From the NCBI GenBank assembly GCA_030248215.1, contig JASANG010001137.1, forward strand, positions 1-64,000: a stretch of DNA of 64,000 nucleotides. The letters run 5' to 3'. The notes under the pieces were generated by a model that saw nothing but the letters and a program-made list of their open reading frames with translations, ran no database searches and had not been told where the DNA came from. Below are positions 34,181 through 46,847 of this stretch, in pieces. The position numbers and the translations under genes are program-made. Position 1 is the first letter of the stretch, and every line of letters begins with the position of its first letter. This DNA is from Enoplolaimus lenunculus. Its lineage: Eukaryota; Nematoda; Enoplea; Enoplida; Thoracostomopsidae.

Positions 34181-34624
34181 CTCTGTACACTCATTCAACT
34201 TGTTCTAGTAAAACAACATATGTTTTTCTCCGTATAAATATCGCCACAGCAATTTTTGCGCAACAAATATATCCCTGTACAAATAAAAGCATAAATTATT
34301 TGTCACAAAACATGTAGCCGGGTGCTTGTGGTGCAGTGGTAAACAGACAGTTTAGACAATTACTCTCGCTTAACCAGTGACATCAGTGAAATGCTAACCA
34401 TCTTGGAGCCCTGCCCACAGTGCCCTTTTGTCATTGTAAATGTTGATTTTTTTTATATTTTTATTACGCTCGACCAATAGAACGTAAAATGGTCCCAGTA
34501 AATTATTTGAGATTAATGAGCCGAGTGTTCGATTCCATCTTTGGAGAAATACAGAAAATCTAGAGCTCGAACTTTTAACTTTAATAAAAATTAATGCTTC
34601 TGCATTGTATATATATTTCATAAT

Positions 34625-34720
34625 ATAGGCTTAGCCTTAGGCTTAGGCTTCGGCTTAGGCTTAGGCTTAGGCTTCGATTCAGGCTTAGGATTAGGCTACG
34701 GTTTAGGCTTTAAAAATTCA
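34625..34720 (+). repeat. TTAGGC minisatellite tract
   Basis: About fifteen degenerate TTAGGC units (GGCTTAGGCTTAGGCTTAGG with CTTCGG variants). No terminal inverted repeats were recognised here, so it may be a remnant of the MITE family seen at 52.6 and 53.5 kb. Confidence 0.7.
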
Positions 34721-34739
34721 TGTGCATTAAGATTATTTA

Positions 34740-36034
34740 GCATTTTGACAAAGTTACATACGATAATTTTTAATACATAATGCTATACACTTTATTTTTC
34801 ATTCGCTCCGGTTATCATTTTCCATTTTTAATTTTCATTCTGATCGTAGGCGTAGTCGCGTTTCTCGGAACGAGTATTTGCCGATAGGAGAACACATTGA
34901 GACATATCGACCCAAGTTTGATTTAAAAACTACTTTATTTTGACTTAAAATTGGGGAGTGACGTTGCTAATTTAAGCAGCTTTAAAGGGACAGATTGCCA
35001 AATATTTCAGTTTCACTCGTATTCAGACCCTGTAGCTAGCTTAAATTGCTAGCTTGGCTAAACATTGTTTCACGAGGGTTATACAAGGCTATTCGATGAC
35101 TTTGCAAGCAAGGTTAAATGTTTTCTAGGGGGAACAAAATTCTTCCAGGCATAACAGAGCCCCGCCTGCTCCCCTCTGTCTATGGGCCCACCCGAACACG
35201 AAGTCTGCTCTATGCATATTGCCGTTGATTATTATCGCAAAAAGAACCTAGGTGCCTTACAAAATCTGAAGGCATACGAATACAGCCTGGGTTTTACGCG
35301 TAACTATAGCTTAAGGCCAAAGCCTAACCGAGCGGCGTATTAAAGCCTACGACTTCGGTCGGACTTTTTTTACATACTGGCATCAAAAATCACAGTCAAG
35401 ATATAAATACAAATAAATCAAGTGTTTTATTCGATTGTTTCTTCAGTCAGTTCCAGCCTGTAGTTTGACTACTTGATATTCTTTTGAAATTCCAACATTA
35501 ACATCAGACAAACTTTTGCCCAAACGTTTTCCAAAGAACACGTTTGCTATAACTTGATTGTTTGACGATATGAAGGATAGCATTCGCCCTGAGCCAGAAG
35601 CCTGTCACGCTTTCATAATCAATTCACTGACAGGAATCAGTCTCAGGGCACGCTTAGTCCTGGTGTTAAACAAAACGAATCAAGTACGCTGGAAATACAA
35701 CCGAGTTTACCTGAATTGTAGAAATGTTTTGATGCCTGTAGGCTAAATTCTTATTTGGTTCGTAAAAGTTGATTAAATAATGGACATTGTTACTTTGACG
35801 AGCGTAACAGTAGTATAAGCATATTTCTAAAGCGAAGCCTGAGCCTAAACAAACGGCAGCACAAGTGTAAAGGCTATAGGCGAAAATTGGGCTTAAAACC
35901 CTAAGTATACACTAGGGATACATCTCGAAATCCGTTCGGTTATGATTGGTTTCACACTAAGCTTGGTTTATAGAGAGGTTTCATGGTTGCAGCACCATTT
36001 TCATTTTGTTTTACCTCCCGGGTTTAATTTTCTA
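34740..36034. other. Intergenic repeat-rich stretch, no gene seen
   Basis: It contains a degraded TTAGGC-type segment near 35790-35880 (GTAACAGTAGTATAAGCATAT) and a GGGGGAACAAAATTCTTCC block near 35130 that resembles 43660-43760. No supported exon. Confidence 0.4.
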
Positions 36035-36252
36035 CACTGTAAAAAATGGGGAGTCAAATTGACTCTCTCCGAAATAGGCTTTTCCTGACTACACAAACTG
36101 AGTCAAATTTGACTCCGCCAGAGTAAATTCGACTCACTGAGCGATTCAATGAATCGAATTTGACTGTGGCGGAGTCGAATTTTGACTCAGTTTGTGTAGT
36201 CAGGAAAAGCATATTTCCGAGAGAGTCAATTTGACTCCCCATTTTTACAGTG
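36035..36252. mobile_element. Near-palindromic MITE (GAGTCAAATTGACTC), copy 1
   Basis: The element reads CACTGTAAAAAATGGGGAGT at one end and its complement ATTTTTACAGTG at the other, and is flanked by TA on both sides. Almost the whole 218 bp is self-complementary, with repeated GAGTCAAATTTGACTC blocks and a short centre. TA targeting suggests Tc1/mariner mobilisation. Confidence 0.8.
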
Positions 36253-36702
36253 TACAAACTTGAACGCGGTGCACACCACCTTTTTATGAACTGTGTATAT
36301 ACAATAATTACACTACTTACAAACCTATGAGCAAAAACTCTAAAATGAATTAGAAACGGGACACAAAGTGACATCAAGCAATTAAAAAGGTAACCAAAAG
36401 CATGTTTCAGTGTCCGTACGTTCTGCATAACAGCATCCATTGCTATAGTTGATTGAATTGTTTTCCAAAATTTACGAAATTCTGTGAACTTTCTTATTAA
36501 TCAGAGTTCGGCAACAGCTGTTCGAAAATTTTGTTCGACAGGGTATCATTATAATGTTTGGTCGAAAACTTACAACTGGCTGTCGATAAAGTGATATGAC
36601 CATTTGATGAGGACACTGGCATAGGCGTCTTTCCGCAGAACGCTGATAGTATATTAAAGTTAAGTTTTAAATAGTTTTGCACAGATTATAGCAATTCTGG
36701 TA

Positions 36703-37091
36703 GGCGGACGTCCGGAACTTGGACCCCTTAGTATTTTCATAAAAAGTGGTCCATCCTATAGATCTCGACGAGCTGAATTCCACGGTAGTATTTTTATGGC
36801 TGTATGGCTAACGGTTCTGAAGTAATGGCCCTCGAAATTATAGTGCAAACACGCATATATTGGAACAGGAAGTATCTATCATTCACATGTTCGTAAAATA
36901 TTAACTTAACCAGGTTTATTTCTTACAAAAATTTCATTGTTGTTTTATACATGTTTTATAAATTTAAAGGGCCATTGAACTGGGGCCCTGCGGCCCTAAA
37001 AACTGCACCTTTGAACTTAGCGCGTCGAAATTTATGAAACGAACTATTTTTTGTTAAATTTCTAAAGGGGTCCATATTCCGTACCTCCGCC
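36703..37091. mobile_element. MULE-like MITE with 9-bp target duplication
   Basis: The ends GGCGGACGTCCGGAACTTGG and the complement of AAGGGGTCCATATTCCGTAC...CCGCC are inverted repeats of about 29 bp. Perfect 9-bp direct repeats ATTCTGGTA flank it (36694-36702 and 37092-37100). A 9-bp duplication is typical of Mutator-like elements. No coding capacity. A related degraded copy is in FCHO intron 2. Confidence 0.8.
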
Positions 37092-37179
37092 ATTCTGGTA
37101 TACCTTCATATACTATTTACTGATTCTTGTCCAATGTTAATTATAAAGAGCCTGCACCTGCAAAGCCTAAGCCTTTGTC

Positions 37180-38224
37180 CTAAGCGTAAGCCTAAGCATC
37201 CCAATCGCTGGGTTCCAAAGTGCCACCGGAGATTAACAACGCCAGAACCTTTGTTGGAGCATGAAATAAACGGAATTTGTTGGAACCGAAGATGAGGTGA
37301 ATTATGCAGTTAAAACAATGTTAAAATTGCTAAAATTTCTGTAAAATGTAGTATTCGAACAATTTTTGTGGTAGGCTTATTTTAAAGAGAGCCCAACAAT
37401 TGATTCCTCCTATTAAATGGAGCAAAACTTTAAGCTAAACGCACTGAATGATACAATTTTTGTAAAGATGCGGAAAATTTCACTATCGAAATTGCTGGAA
37501 CCTCCGTTACAAATTCTGCCGGAGTCCGAAGCTGAACTCAGGTTATATATACGCAACCTAGGCGTATATTTTGTAAGTCTTTCAATGGGCAGTTTCCTAT
37601 TGAAATGTAAAAGCTATCATTTTTTACATAGATCACTCAAAATTTGTTTGCGTCATGTGAAAACAATGTTATGTTGGAACAGGTAGATTCAATTTAGGCG
37701 ATGTACAGCATGTCTCCCGTGAAAATTTCATAAAACAAAATTCAGAACTCACGCAAATGATATAACCTTCAAAACACGTAGGTATCCTTTATTTACGATA
37801 AGGCGTAGTTTGGAGCGCTTTTCTAAACAAAACCAACGTCATCGCACCAGCATCGCTGTGGTTTCAATTCGAAGGGACGGTATAACCTCATTTAAAAGTA
37901 ATTTTGCCTGCCCGCGTTAATCGGCGAAACATAATTTGCTACCATTTTGTATCTGAAACGTTAACAGAGCCTTTTCCAATCATAATATTTCCGTTTCGAC
38001 GTTGTACTAACTTTCTTGAAAAACTCTGCCTGATATTTTCATTTGTACATACTTACTTACTCGAAAGAGAATTGATACTTAGTTTAACAGGAGTACTGCC
38101 GGTGAAAGCCCCCCAAACCGCCCAATTGAGAGGTTCCGACCCACGGAGAGTACCATCTCGGCAAACTATTTTTTTTGCGGATAACAAAGTTATACAGCTG
38201 TGAAACATTTAATTGGGACTCGCT
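37180..38224. other. Intergenic, repeat fragments only
   Basis: It holds a degraded GGAGCCGAAG-family block (37205-37550) and AT-rich DNA. Open frames at 37417-37686 and 37904-38203 look like chance. Confidence 0.4.
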
Positions 38225-38445
38225 CTGGCCTGTATGGAGGCATAGACTATCCGGCCCATGCCACTTTTAAGGCCGTCCCGGTTTCTGGTGGGTCTGTAAA
38301 AGAGTAGGCTTACATTCTAGACTACATTTTTTGCTCAGGCTTAGGCTCAGACTTAGGCTTAGGCTTATGAATGCGTTTTGCAACGCTTAGGCTTAATAGG
38401 CTTAGGCTTAGAAATATGCTTAATCTACTGTAACGACCCTATAAG
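38225..38445 (+). mobile_element. TTAGGC-bearing MITE, degraded copy
   Basis: It has CCGGCCCATGCC and GGCCGTCCCGG near the left end, GAGTAGGCTTACATTCTAGAC, many TTAGGC units, and GAAATATGCTTAATCTACTG near the right. Ends are diverged. Confidence 0.55.
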
Positions 38446-38511
38446 TAAGATTGGCGGACTATCCTAACGCAGTCTCTGGACAAGAGATGTAAAAATTGAC
38501 GAAATAAACTG

Positions 38512-38950
38512 TTGTATTGACCCGAATAAGAGGGGGTAAGGGGGGTCCCCAATTTGAGTCCGAATCAATAAGAGTCCGTATTCCTAATAAGAGTCCGTAA
38601 GAGGATAGAGTCCCTAAACCCTAAGTAGAGTCCATAAATGTCAATTATATCCAGTTGTAGCGCATAAATGACTCCGGGACTAAGTAATTTGGGTTCGAAA
38701 CTTTAAAGCGTACTTAAATTTTGAAAGTAATTACTAAGTATAGCCTTGCATTATCGGTCAAGCTTTTGATACAAGACAAATAAACACTTAATTCAACGGA
38801 TAATTACAATACCGGATATATAATTCAGTAACGAAGGGCAGCGGAGCGTGGGTTAGAAATAAATAACAGTCTCTAACCGAATAACAAGGGAAGTACCCTC
38901 TGGAGAGGCCAAATAAATATCAGTCCCACCTCTTATTCGGATCACTACAG
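38512..38950 (-). mobile_element. TA-targeted MITE (ACCCGAATAAGAG), copy 1
   Basis: The ends TTGTATTGACCCGAATAAG and CTTATTCGGATCACTACAG are inverted repeats. TA follows the right end; the left TA is not kept. Internal GAGTCC(G/C)TAA repeats. It is inverted relative to copies at 44966 and 49371. Confidence 0.75.
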
Positions 38951-39622
38951 TAATGCTTATTTCAATCTAAGTTGCAACAAATCATAAGGCTTATAATATG
39001 TTTTACCCAAAATTTTTGATTCTAAAAATCGTTCATATTTTCATGCAGCTAGTTTAGATATGTATAATTTATCGCATGTAGCAACATCATACTATAAGCT
39101 TACTACATACAATGACAGGTTCCATTCAAATTCTGTAGTAGCAAACTAGGCGAAAGTTTGCTCTAATTTTTGTGCAAATTTTCTTCGTATTTTGACTCAG
39201 ATAAACGGCGTCGAAGTAAACTATAAAACTACGCAGCCCCGGTACATAGAGCCAACAATTATTTTTTCAGCATTGCCTAGTGTGTTGGCTTAGCGTATTG
39301 TTATGCAACAGTTGATGCTACATTATCTGGTTTTTCGTCATATTGTGCGTTGACTTTTTTTAAAATCTGTAAAGAAAATTGTTTTAAAAACAGGAATATA
39401 CATAGCTAGGTAGAGCAAACTATCATGAATGCGGATGTATTAAAATAATAATTGGTGGGGTTGGTGCATCGGTTATGAGTGACTTAATAATCTTGGTAAG
39501 TTAGTGGTTATGAGTGACTTAATAACCTTGGTAAGTTAGTATCAATTCAATTTTGTTTATTGTTCGATCTTTTCAGTATCTATACCCGTATCAGAACAAA
39601 GTTACTTTTGTAAAGTTGTGAA

Positions 39623-40743
39623 ACAAGTTATTAAAGTGCCCCTAACCGGGCCATAGAAAAAGATATGTTTTGAAAATATATTTGATGTGTAACGTGTAAA
39701 GTTTAGAAACAAGGGACTCGAACAAATTTTGAAAGTTAAATTCATGTACTACCTTTTTTCACAAAAATCGGGCTTATTTTCCAGGACAGCATATTTCAGA
39801 TTGCCAAAAAAGTTTTGGCGGTCACAAGCAAGCTGTGATGTGTCACACAGAAACATATTCACAGCTTCGTTTGATAGTTTCGTAATTTTCTGAATTACCC
39901 GTTATCGCAAAAAAATAACTCATGGGGATAGACGCTTTGAACATGCGATGTGGAGATGTGATTTTCATCTTATTCAAGCACCATGAAACGAATGTTTACC
40001 TATTTACTACTACTGGCACTAATAAGTGCCATTATTCACGGCACAAATTTCTAACCCTGTGTGCATTTTATACAAAAATGATAATTTACAAACATAGATG
40101 GCAGTATGAAGCTTTATAACCAACTTTAGTTTTATCGAAATCTTAACCTTTGTTTTTGAGTGGCCCATTGTTCATAGCACAGTATAATGCGACGTTAGCT
40201 TTCGTCTCCGGCATAAAATCGGCCTCTCCGACTAAGGCAAATTTTGGTTCAACTCTGACTCCGGTATTTTAACCTACGGTTGCTTCCTGGTTCATGCTGT
40301 AAACGAATGCTAAATTACGCAAAATTATAAACGAATATATAAAGTTTCAGAAAATATTGCACTTTGCCAGTACAATTCAGGTACGCAGACTTCTCAAGGG
40401 TTCTTCAGAATTTTATCATGAAATAAAGCGATTACATTGTCAAATTTCTTTTTAACCGAAGGAAAACATCAAATATAATACTGTTTGATTTATGGCCGCC
40501 CAAAGCTGTGAATATGTTTCTGTGTGACACATCACAGCTTGCTTGTGACCGCCAAAGCTTTTTTGGCAATCTGAAATATGCTGTCCTGGAAAATAAGCCC
40601 GATTTTTGTGAAAAAAGGTAAACATAAATTAAACTCTAAAATTTTTTTCTACCCCCTTTTCTAACTTTACACGTTACACATCAAATATATTTTCAAAGCA
40701 TATCTTTTTCTATGGCCCGGTTAGGGGCACTTTAATAACTTGT
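39623..40743. mobile_element. Foldback with 245-bp inverted arms
   Basis: 39623-39867 and 40503-40743 are reverse complements (ACAAGTTATTAAAGTGCCCC at the outer ends, GAATATGTTTCTGTGTGACA at the inner ends). The 635-bp centre is AT-rich without a recognisable gene. No target duplication was seen. Confidence 0.7.
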
Positions 40744-43700
40744 GCAATTACATATTAAGTTTAAATCTTTCAAATGCTCTGTTAAATCTTCGTATTTCTG
40801 AATCCATTTATTTCTTATCTGTATATGCAATTTCATTTTGGCATGTTTGCTCAGGTACTACTTCATGCTTATATTCAGCTTAGTACGTGCCAAAATCACT
40901 CTTTGAGAGATTTTCAAATTTCAAATGTAGGTGCAGTATCGTAATTGGAATACGTGCCTGAATTGCCAAGCATCTCACTCTTTACGGACACAAGTGGGAA
41001 TACAAAATAGTGTGTTTTATTATTAAGTTCGAATCAGCAGCAGTAAAACAGGGAAACTGAAACAAACATTGATCAAAATACCGGAAATTGAACCAGAAAA
41101 CGTATTCGAATTATAAAACTCGACAAAAACACTTTTGTGGGCCAACTGCCAATACCTGTCAAGTATATACTTGGTTTCAACATGGTTTGTTTTAAACATT
41201 GTGCGAAGAGCAATGAAACAGTTTAATTTTTATAAAAAAGCAATTAATAATTTTTTTTGCATCCGAACAATTTCATAATTGAAAGTTTTTTGGTATTAAA
41301 AATACGTGAATTTTTGGCAGTTGCATTGCCAATTTTAACCGTAAACGGTCTGAGATATTCGAAATAACTCTGGCCTACTTCTATGCGTACGGATGACGGA
41401 ATGTGGCACATCTGCAACATCCGTAACACTTAGCTTGGTTTTCAACCATATGTCTAAGTTATGATGGTAATTTCTCAGCAGAGTCACTATTACTGACAAG
41501 AAAGCTTTTCATAAAGCAAACCCAAACAAAACATCTGAGTGCTTTAAGTTAAAAGTTACAGCAACTGACAGCAACGTGTATCCAACCAATGTAGTCAGTC
41601 GTTGAATTTCGTAACTTTCATTTACTTTGAAATACCAGCCAAAATAAAATTAAATTCTTTTGTGTATAATTAAGTTCAAATTCAACCGGGAATCCAGACA
41701 AGTGCTTACAATCGTGTTTTACGATATTTAATTACGAACCGCAAAACCACAGTTCAATTTACAGTTGAACTTTGAAAACAATCAGACCAAACACTGGTAG
41801 TTGATTTCAAAACGTGTCTATGTCAAACTAGCTCATGCTTCAACTTTGCGTTTGAACTATTAAAATTCCCGGTTTTTTTCAGAAAATAAAAATGAAAAAC
41901 TATACAAAACTTTGGAAAACATCTTATTTTCAAGCACACTTATTGTGTAGGACAATCCATAACCCATACAAAATCAGTTTTCTAGCTTTCGTTTAAATAT
42001 AACTTAACTTTGCCCAAAATTCAACCGGCTGTTTGAAACAAAACCAACTGTAAAATTGTTCAATACTGAAACCATTTCGAGAACAGTAAAGCAGCAAAAA
42101 TATTTTGTCAAACATTTTTGCAACGAACACTGAGGCGTCGCAACAAAAATGTTCATGCAACAAAACTAAAATTGCCAACAACAAAACAACTTGCAATCGT
42201 CCTATATGCAAAACGAACGACAAAAGACACAATTTTATTACTAAAACTCTAATATTCTGAGCGTCGTTTTAGACGTTGCACTTCGTCTTTAGTAGTAGTA
42301 GTAGTGAACGAGTTTGTTCTCAACGATTTTTTAGTGGCCTAGTAAAGTGTAAATGATTGGTTGCTGCTCGGACTGTCTTACCATCTCAAATGTGATCGCT
42401 GTCGTTTTTTTCTCTCGTTTACGTGATCATCGTAAATTGTTGACCTACTCTCAAAAAGCAATCTTTTTTGAACATCAGCATATTGCGTATTTTTGATGAC
42501 ACGTCTGTTTTTTTGGACCATCTTGACTACGATGTTGAGAATATACTCCATATTTTTCTCGGTCACACTACAAAGAAATAGTATATTGAAAAATTCAAAC
42601 TGTTCTTTCGTAATACACGAAAACCCATGATTGTCATTTACGATTGTGGTTCACATGTGTAATTCGTTGTTGTTACAAAACTCTATTCATAAAGTAGTAG
42701 TTTGTGTAAAAATTGTGTTTTCAAATGTTGCAATTTAGGTCACGTTATGCAATTCGCAACGAAGAATAGACGTGATTTTTCGTTGGTCTGCTTGCGTAAC
42801 TCTCACGCATATATATAAATATAAATATATATATATTTTTATAAATATAAATATATATATATGTATGTATGTATGTATGTATATATACATATATATTTAT
42901 TTATTTATATAATAACTATTTCTTGTCAGTTACGCTGATCCATACAGAAGTATTATGTAAAAAACCGAACATGACCCATAAAGTGGTAATTGTGTAAATT
43001 TTTTTACACAAAAATGTGTAAAATTACTTGACGTATTTATGGGTCACACGCAGAATGTGTACTTTTGCAACGAACGCCTATGTAAAATACACATTTTGAA
43101 CACATGATTTGGTACATAAAACATGGGGACAGACCACATAAAGTTTTCTCGTTCTTCAAGGAAAAAATTAGTTCTGCAATCACAAACGCATTGGTGTGGT
43201 CTAATTTTAAAACTTTAGATATATACAGTAAAGACGTTCGTGCAACTGTTGTAGTTTTTAGTGCGCATTCGAACAAAAATTGGCTACTTTTTTGGGTGAT
43301 TGCGTAATTGAAGATATGAGGTTTATTCGAGACATAAAAACAAACTAAAAAATAAAATATGACTAGAAGTAACAAAAATAAACTTTTTCATTAAGCAAAC
43401 AACGTTAATTCGTTACCAAATGGTTTAACATAGAATCTAATTGGGTCACATTTTGTATTCGAAAGAATTCACGTTTTTAAAGTGTTGCGATGCCTCAACT
43501 TCTTTCGAAACTACAGTTGAAAATGTAATAAAACAGCACGCGATCTTATATTTTGTTAGGTTTATGCAATTGTGAGTTGTAAAACATGAACACTCAATAC
43601 AATGCGCAGGCTTGTAGACAACACACCTTGTCAAAGACTACTAAAATGTTTTCAGAAGGGGCGTACAAACATTTTCAATGGCTAACGAGCAAGGTTGAAC

Positions 43701-44331
43701 ATTTGTAGGGGGCCAAATCTTTCCCAAGGGGGGGGCTGAGCCCCCCTCCTCCGCCCCTTTTTCGCTACGAGACCGGACTCAAGTTGTGAAGTACAACGTA
43801 AAAGGTTTCGTATAGGTCGTGACAATGCGTTGAAATGTTGTCTCAACATAGAAAATGAAAAATTTAAAAGGCAACATGTAAACGTATAATAAAGTTGAAT
43901 TTAAACTAAATAATACAATTTTCAATGGCGCTTTTGATGTCGCTACACCTTAGAGATCAGCATTCCGCTTTCCACTTACGAATGATTCCCATTGCAAGTG
44001 CTGGCTGCGCATGGCTTCGATCCATTCATTCGTTTAAAAATATTCGAACTTGGCTTGAGGCGCTGCGAAAAGTTTTAATAGAAACATTCCTTTAAACTGG
44101 AAACAAAGATGCCACTGCAAGTGACCCCGCCATGGTATGGTAACTGCATTTTTATTTCAATCACATTTGAGCGATTATATCATACCTTTTATGCGCCGGG
44201 TGGAACCATGAGTGACATGAACAGCGCCTGAAAAACCTCGCGAGAACAGCGAGCTAAATACCAGTACATTTTTGAATAGATTTTAGCACAAAGTTTCAAT
44301 ATGCCCGTTTGCAAAGTACGTAAAGCCTATA
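40744..44331. other. Long intergenic tract, no gene seen
   Basis: AT-rich sequence with a microsatellite (42809-42909), a short palindrome with GACCCATAAA/TTTATGGGTC ends (about 42972-43047) and a G-rich repeat fragment (43660-43760). No exon with convincing family similarity was found on either strand. Confidence 0.4.
42809..42909. repeat. AT/GTAT microsatellite
   Basis: Mixed (AT)n, ATAA and (GTAT)6 units. Confidence 0.9.
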
Positions 44332-44520
44332 CACTGCAAAAAATAGTGAGTCAAATTGACTCTCTCCGAAATATTTTTTCCTGACTACACAAACTGAGTC
44401 AAATTCGACTCACTGAGAAGTCGAATTTGACTGTGGCGGAGTCGAATTTTGACTCAGTTTGTGTAGTCCGGAAAAGCCTATTTAGGAGACAGTCAATTTG
44501 ACTCACCATTTTTTCCAGAG
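44332..44520. mobile_element. Near-palindromic MITE (GAGTCAAATTGACTC), copy 2
   Basis: Same family as 36035-36252, starting CACTGCAAAAAATAGTGAGT and ending CCATTTTTTCCAGAG, flanked by TA. It is shorter in the centre by about 30 bp and more diverged at the tips. Confidence 0.75.
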
Positions 44521-44965
44521 TACGTTCCAGGCTACCGATAGTAGAAACAGAAGTAGTACACTGAAGAAAACCTCTGTGGCTTCACACACAGTGAACCTAA
44601 TGCTTTGCGCACGGTAGTATTTCGAATTGTTCGTAAATCACACGAATATAAAAATTTATTAAAGCTAACTTACCAAGCATTGTTAACGAGAAAAAGATTC
44701 CACAAACATTACCATTAAATCCAATGGAAAATTGGCAAAATTAATCGAGAATGAAGACGAAAACGATCGCAGCGGCAGTGCCTCAGTTGCCCTTTCAGCA
44801 TCTCAGCTCATTGCCAGCCGCATAACTTGTAAACGTTAATATATTTCGTGAAACCATATTACAGAGTATTGCTCGATTCGGCTTTTGGATTCGGCTTTTC
44901 CTCAACAGAATCAGACTCCGAAACTTTGTTGCCACTCTGGTTTACACAACATCAAAAGCTATATA

Positions 44966-45417
44966 CTGTAATTACCCGAATAAGAGTGGGGAACTGATAT
45001 TTATTTGGCCTCTCCAGAGGGTACCCCCTATTATTCGGTTACTTACTGTTATTTATTTTTAACCCGCCATACGCCGCCCTTCGTTACAAGTATATATCAG
45101 GTATTGCAACTATTCGTGGAATTAAAGGTTAATATTTGTCTTGTATCAAAACCTTTAGCGATAATGCAAGTTTATACTTAGGAATGTACTTTCAAAAACT
45201 TAAGTATGCTTTAAAGTTTTGAACTCATCATTATTTGGTCCTGCAGTCATTTATGCGCTACAATTAGGGATAATTGACATTAGTGGACTCTAATGAAGGA
45301 TTAGGGACTCTAACCACTTACGGACTTTTATTAGGGATACGGACTCCTATTGATTGTTGGGACTCAAAACGGGGACCACCTTTTTATCACTCTCCCTTCT
45401 TATTCGGGTCACTACAG
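44966..45417 (+). mobile_element. TA-targeted MITE (ACCCGAATAAGAG), copy 2
   Basis: Starts CTGTAATTACCCGAATAAG and ends CTTATTCGGGTCACTACAG, with TA on both sides (44964-44965 and 45418-45419). 452 bp, non-coding, consistent with a Tc1/mariner derivative. Confidence 0.8.
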
Positions 45418-45570
45418 TATTTGATACATTGAGTGCATATCCTAGATATTTTTGATCAGTGCTTGGTATTAGCGTAGAGATTATTCAACATGATGTAATT
45501 ATTTCAACGTGCTCCATCAGTTCAGTCCGTTTTAATGGTACACAAAAAGGCTTTCGTTAAGCATTCTGAT

Positions 45571-46767
45571 GTAGGTGGCTATGCCACACTTAAACCTATT
45601 TCAAACTAAAAACTAAAATATAAAATAAAACCTTATATTAAAACCACACCTTAAGGGAGTCCCTGGCTCCACCTAGTCTCTCTTAGAACTTAAGTTAGGC
45701 TTAGGCGTTGCTACAGGGCGTAGAAATTTGTAAAACTATGCTATGGCGGCTGTGTCCGCAATGTAAACTTACCTGGGGCCCTGCGTGGCCGTATGACGGT
45801 ATTGATTAGTATTGCGTATGGAGTTGGCCTAATCTGCGGATAACGACATAGCTAGGCTATGTCAGCACCAATATGGTGCTTTATTATGAGTGTCTCCGGC
45901 GTATTGTTGTTGTTGTTGTAGTACCGGATGTGTGGCTCTGGACCTCAACCGCATTGCGGACACCCAATTGTGGGTGTCGGCAAAAATGCAAATGAGGTCG
46001 AGATGCCGATATGGGTAGCCAGGACCGGGATCAGTCTTGGTGTTGATTTTCTAAAATTCAGTGGTTTATTTTATTGGCTGGTTGCGAGCGGATTCGTACA
46101 TTGTTTCTTGAATTTTGGTTTGGGCGTTGAAAGCGGAAGTTTTAATAAGTAAGGTCGAGTTGATTTAAATTAAGGATTGTCACGGTGGCATAGGATGTGA
46201 AGGAATTACGGCATTACGGTGTTAATTGGCGGTGCGCAAGGCGCGGTATTTACCCAGTATAGAATACTGGTGGCATGTGTTAAAGGAAACTTGGGGTATT
46301 AAAGGAAACCTGGGGAAAAAGTAGTCTAATAAATCTAACGGGGTTAGATTTATTATTCTACAACGGCTGGGCCAAATCTAACGGGGTTAGATTGGTCGGA
46401 AATTTGGTGTAACTCTAACGGGGTTAGAGTACACGGTTTAACGGGGTGTAATTCTAACGGGGTTAGAATTGCACGGATTCTGGAAAACGGCAAAAGTATT
46501 GGGTACGGTAAAGCCAGTGGCTGGATTAAATCAGATTCAGACGTCGGCTTTAAGGATTCCGGCTCGGGTTACCAGTTAAATTGCATAACCTGTAATTTGC
46601 TGGCCTTAATATTGGGTATTTTGTGTCATACGGGTTTCGGGTTGGGATTTATAATAAACATTTACCGGCCGCGTTTTACTAAATCAGAGCGATACGCATA
46701 CATCGAGGAAAGAACTATACAGGTGATACAGGATACAGGCTTAAGTCTAAATCACGAACTTCTCACA
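45571..46767 (+). repeat. Dispersed repeat with serial palindromes, copy 2
   Basis: This is a fuller version of 32938-33706 in the opposite orientation. Palindromes AATCTAACGGGGTTAGATT (46332-46350 and 46375-46393), ACTCTAACGGGGTTAGAGT (46412-46430) and ATTCTAACGGGGTTAGAAT (46451-46469) share the core and differ in paired outer bases. About 350 bp (roughly 45735-46085, with a (GTT)n run near 45903) are absent from copy 1 and look like an insertion. No protein is recognised. Confidence 0.7.
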
Positions 46768-46847
46768 TACCAAAGGAAAGTAAAAATTATGTCCGCACTA
46801 GACCGCATTTTCAATATATGTTGTTCATATATTGTGCACATTTGGTA

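Noticed and set aside
34318-34400. tRNA-like A box (GGTGCAGTGGTAAAC)
   Set aside because: No B box or fold could be found downstream.
32938-46767. LTR retroelement formed by the two palindrome-bearing repeats
   Set aside because: The copies are in opposite orientation, 12 kb apart, with no element genes between them.
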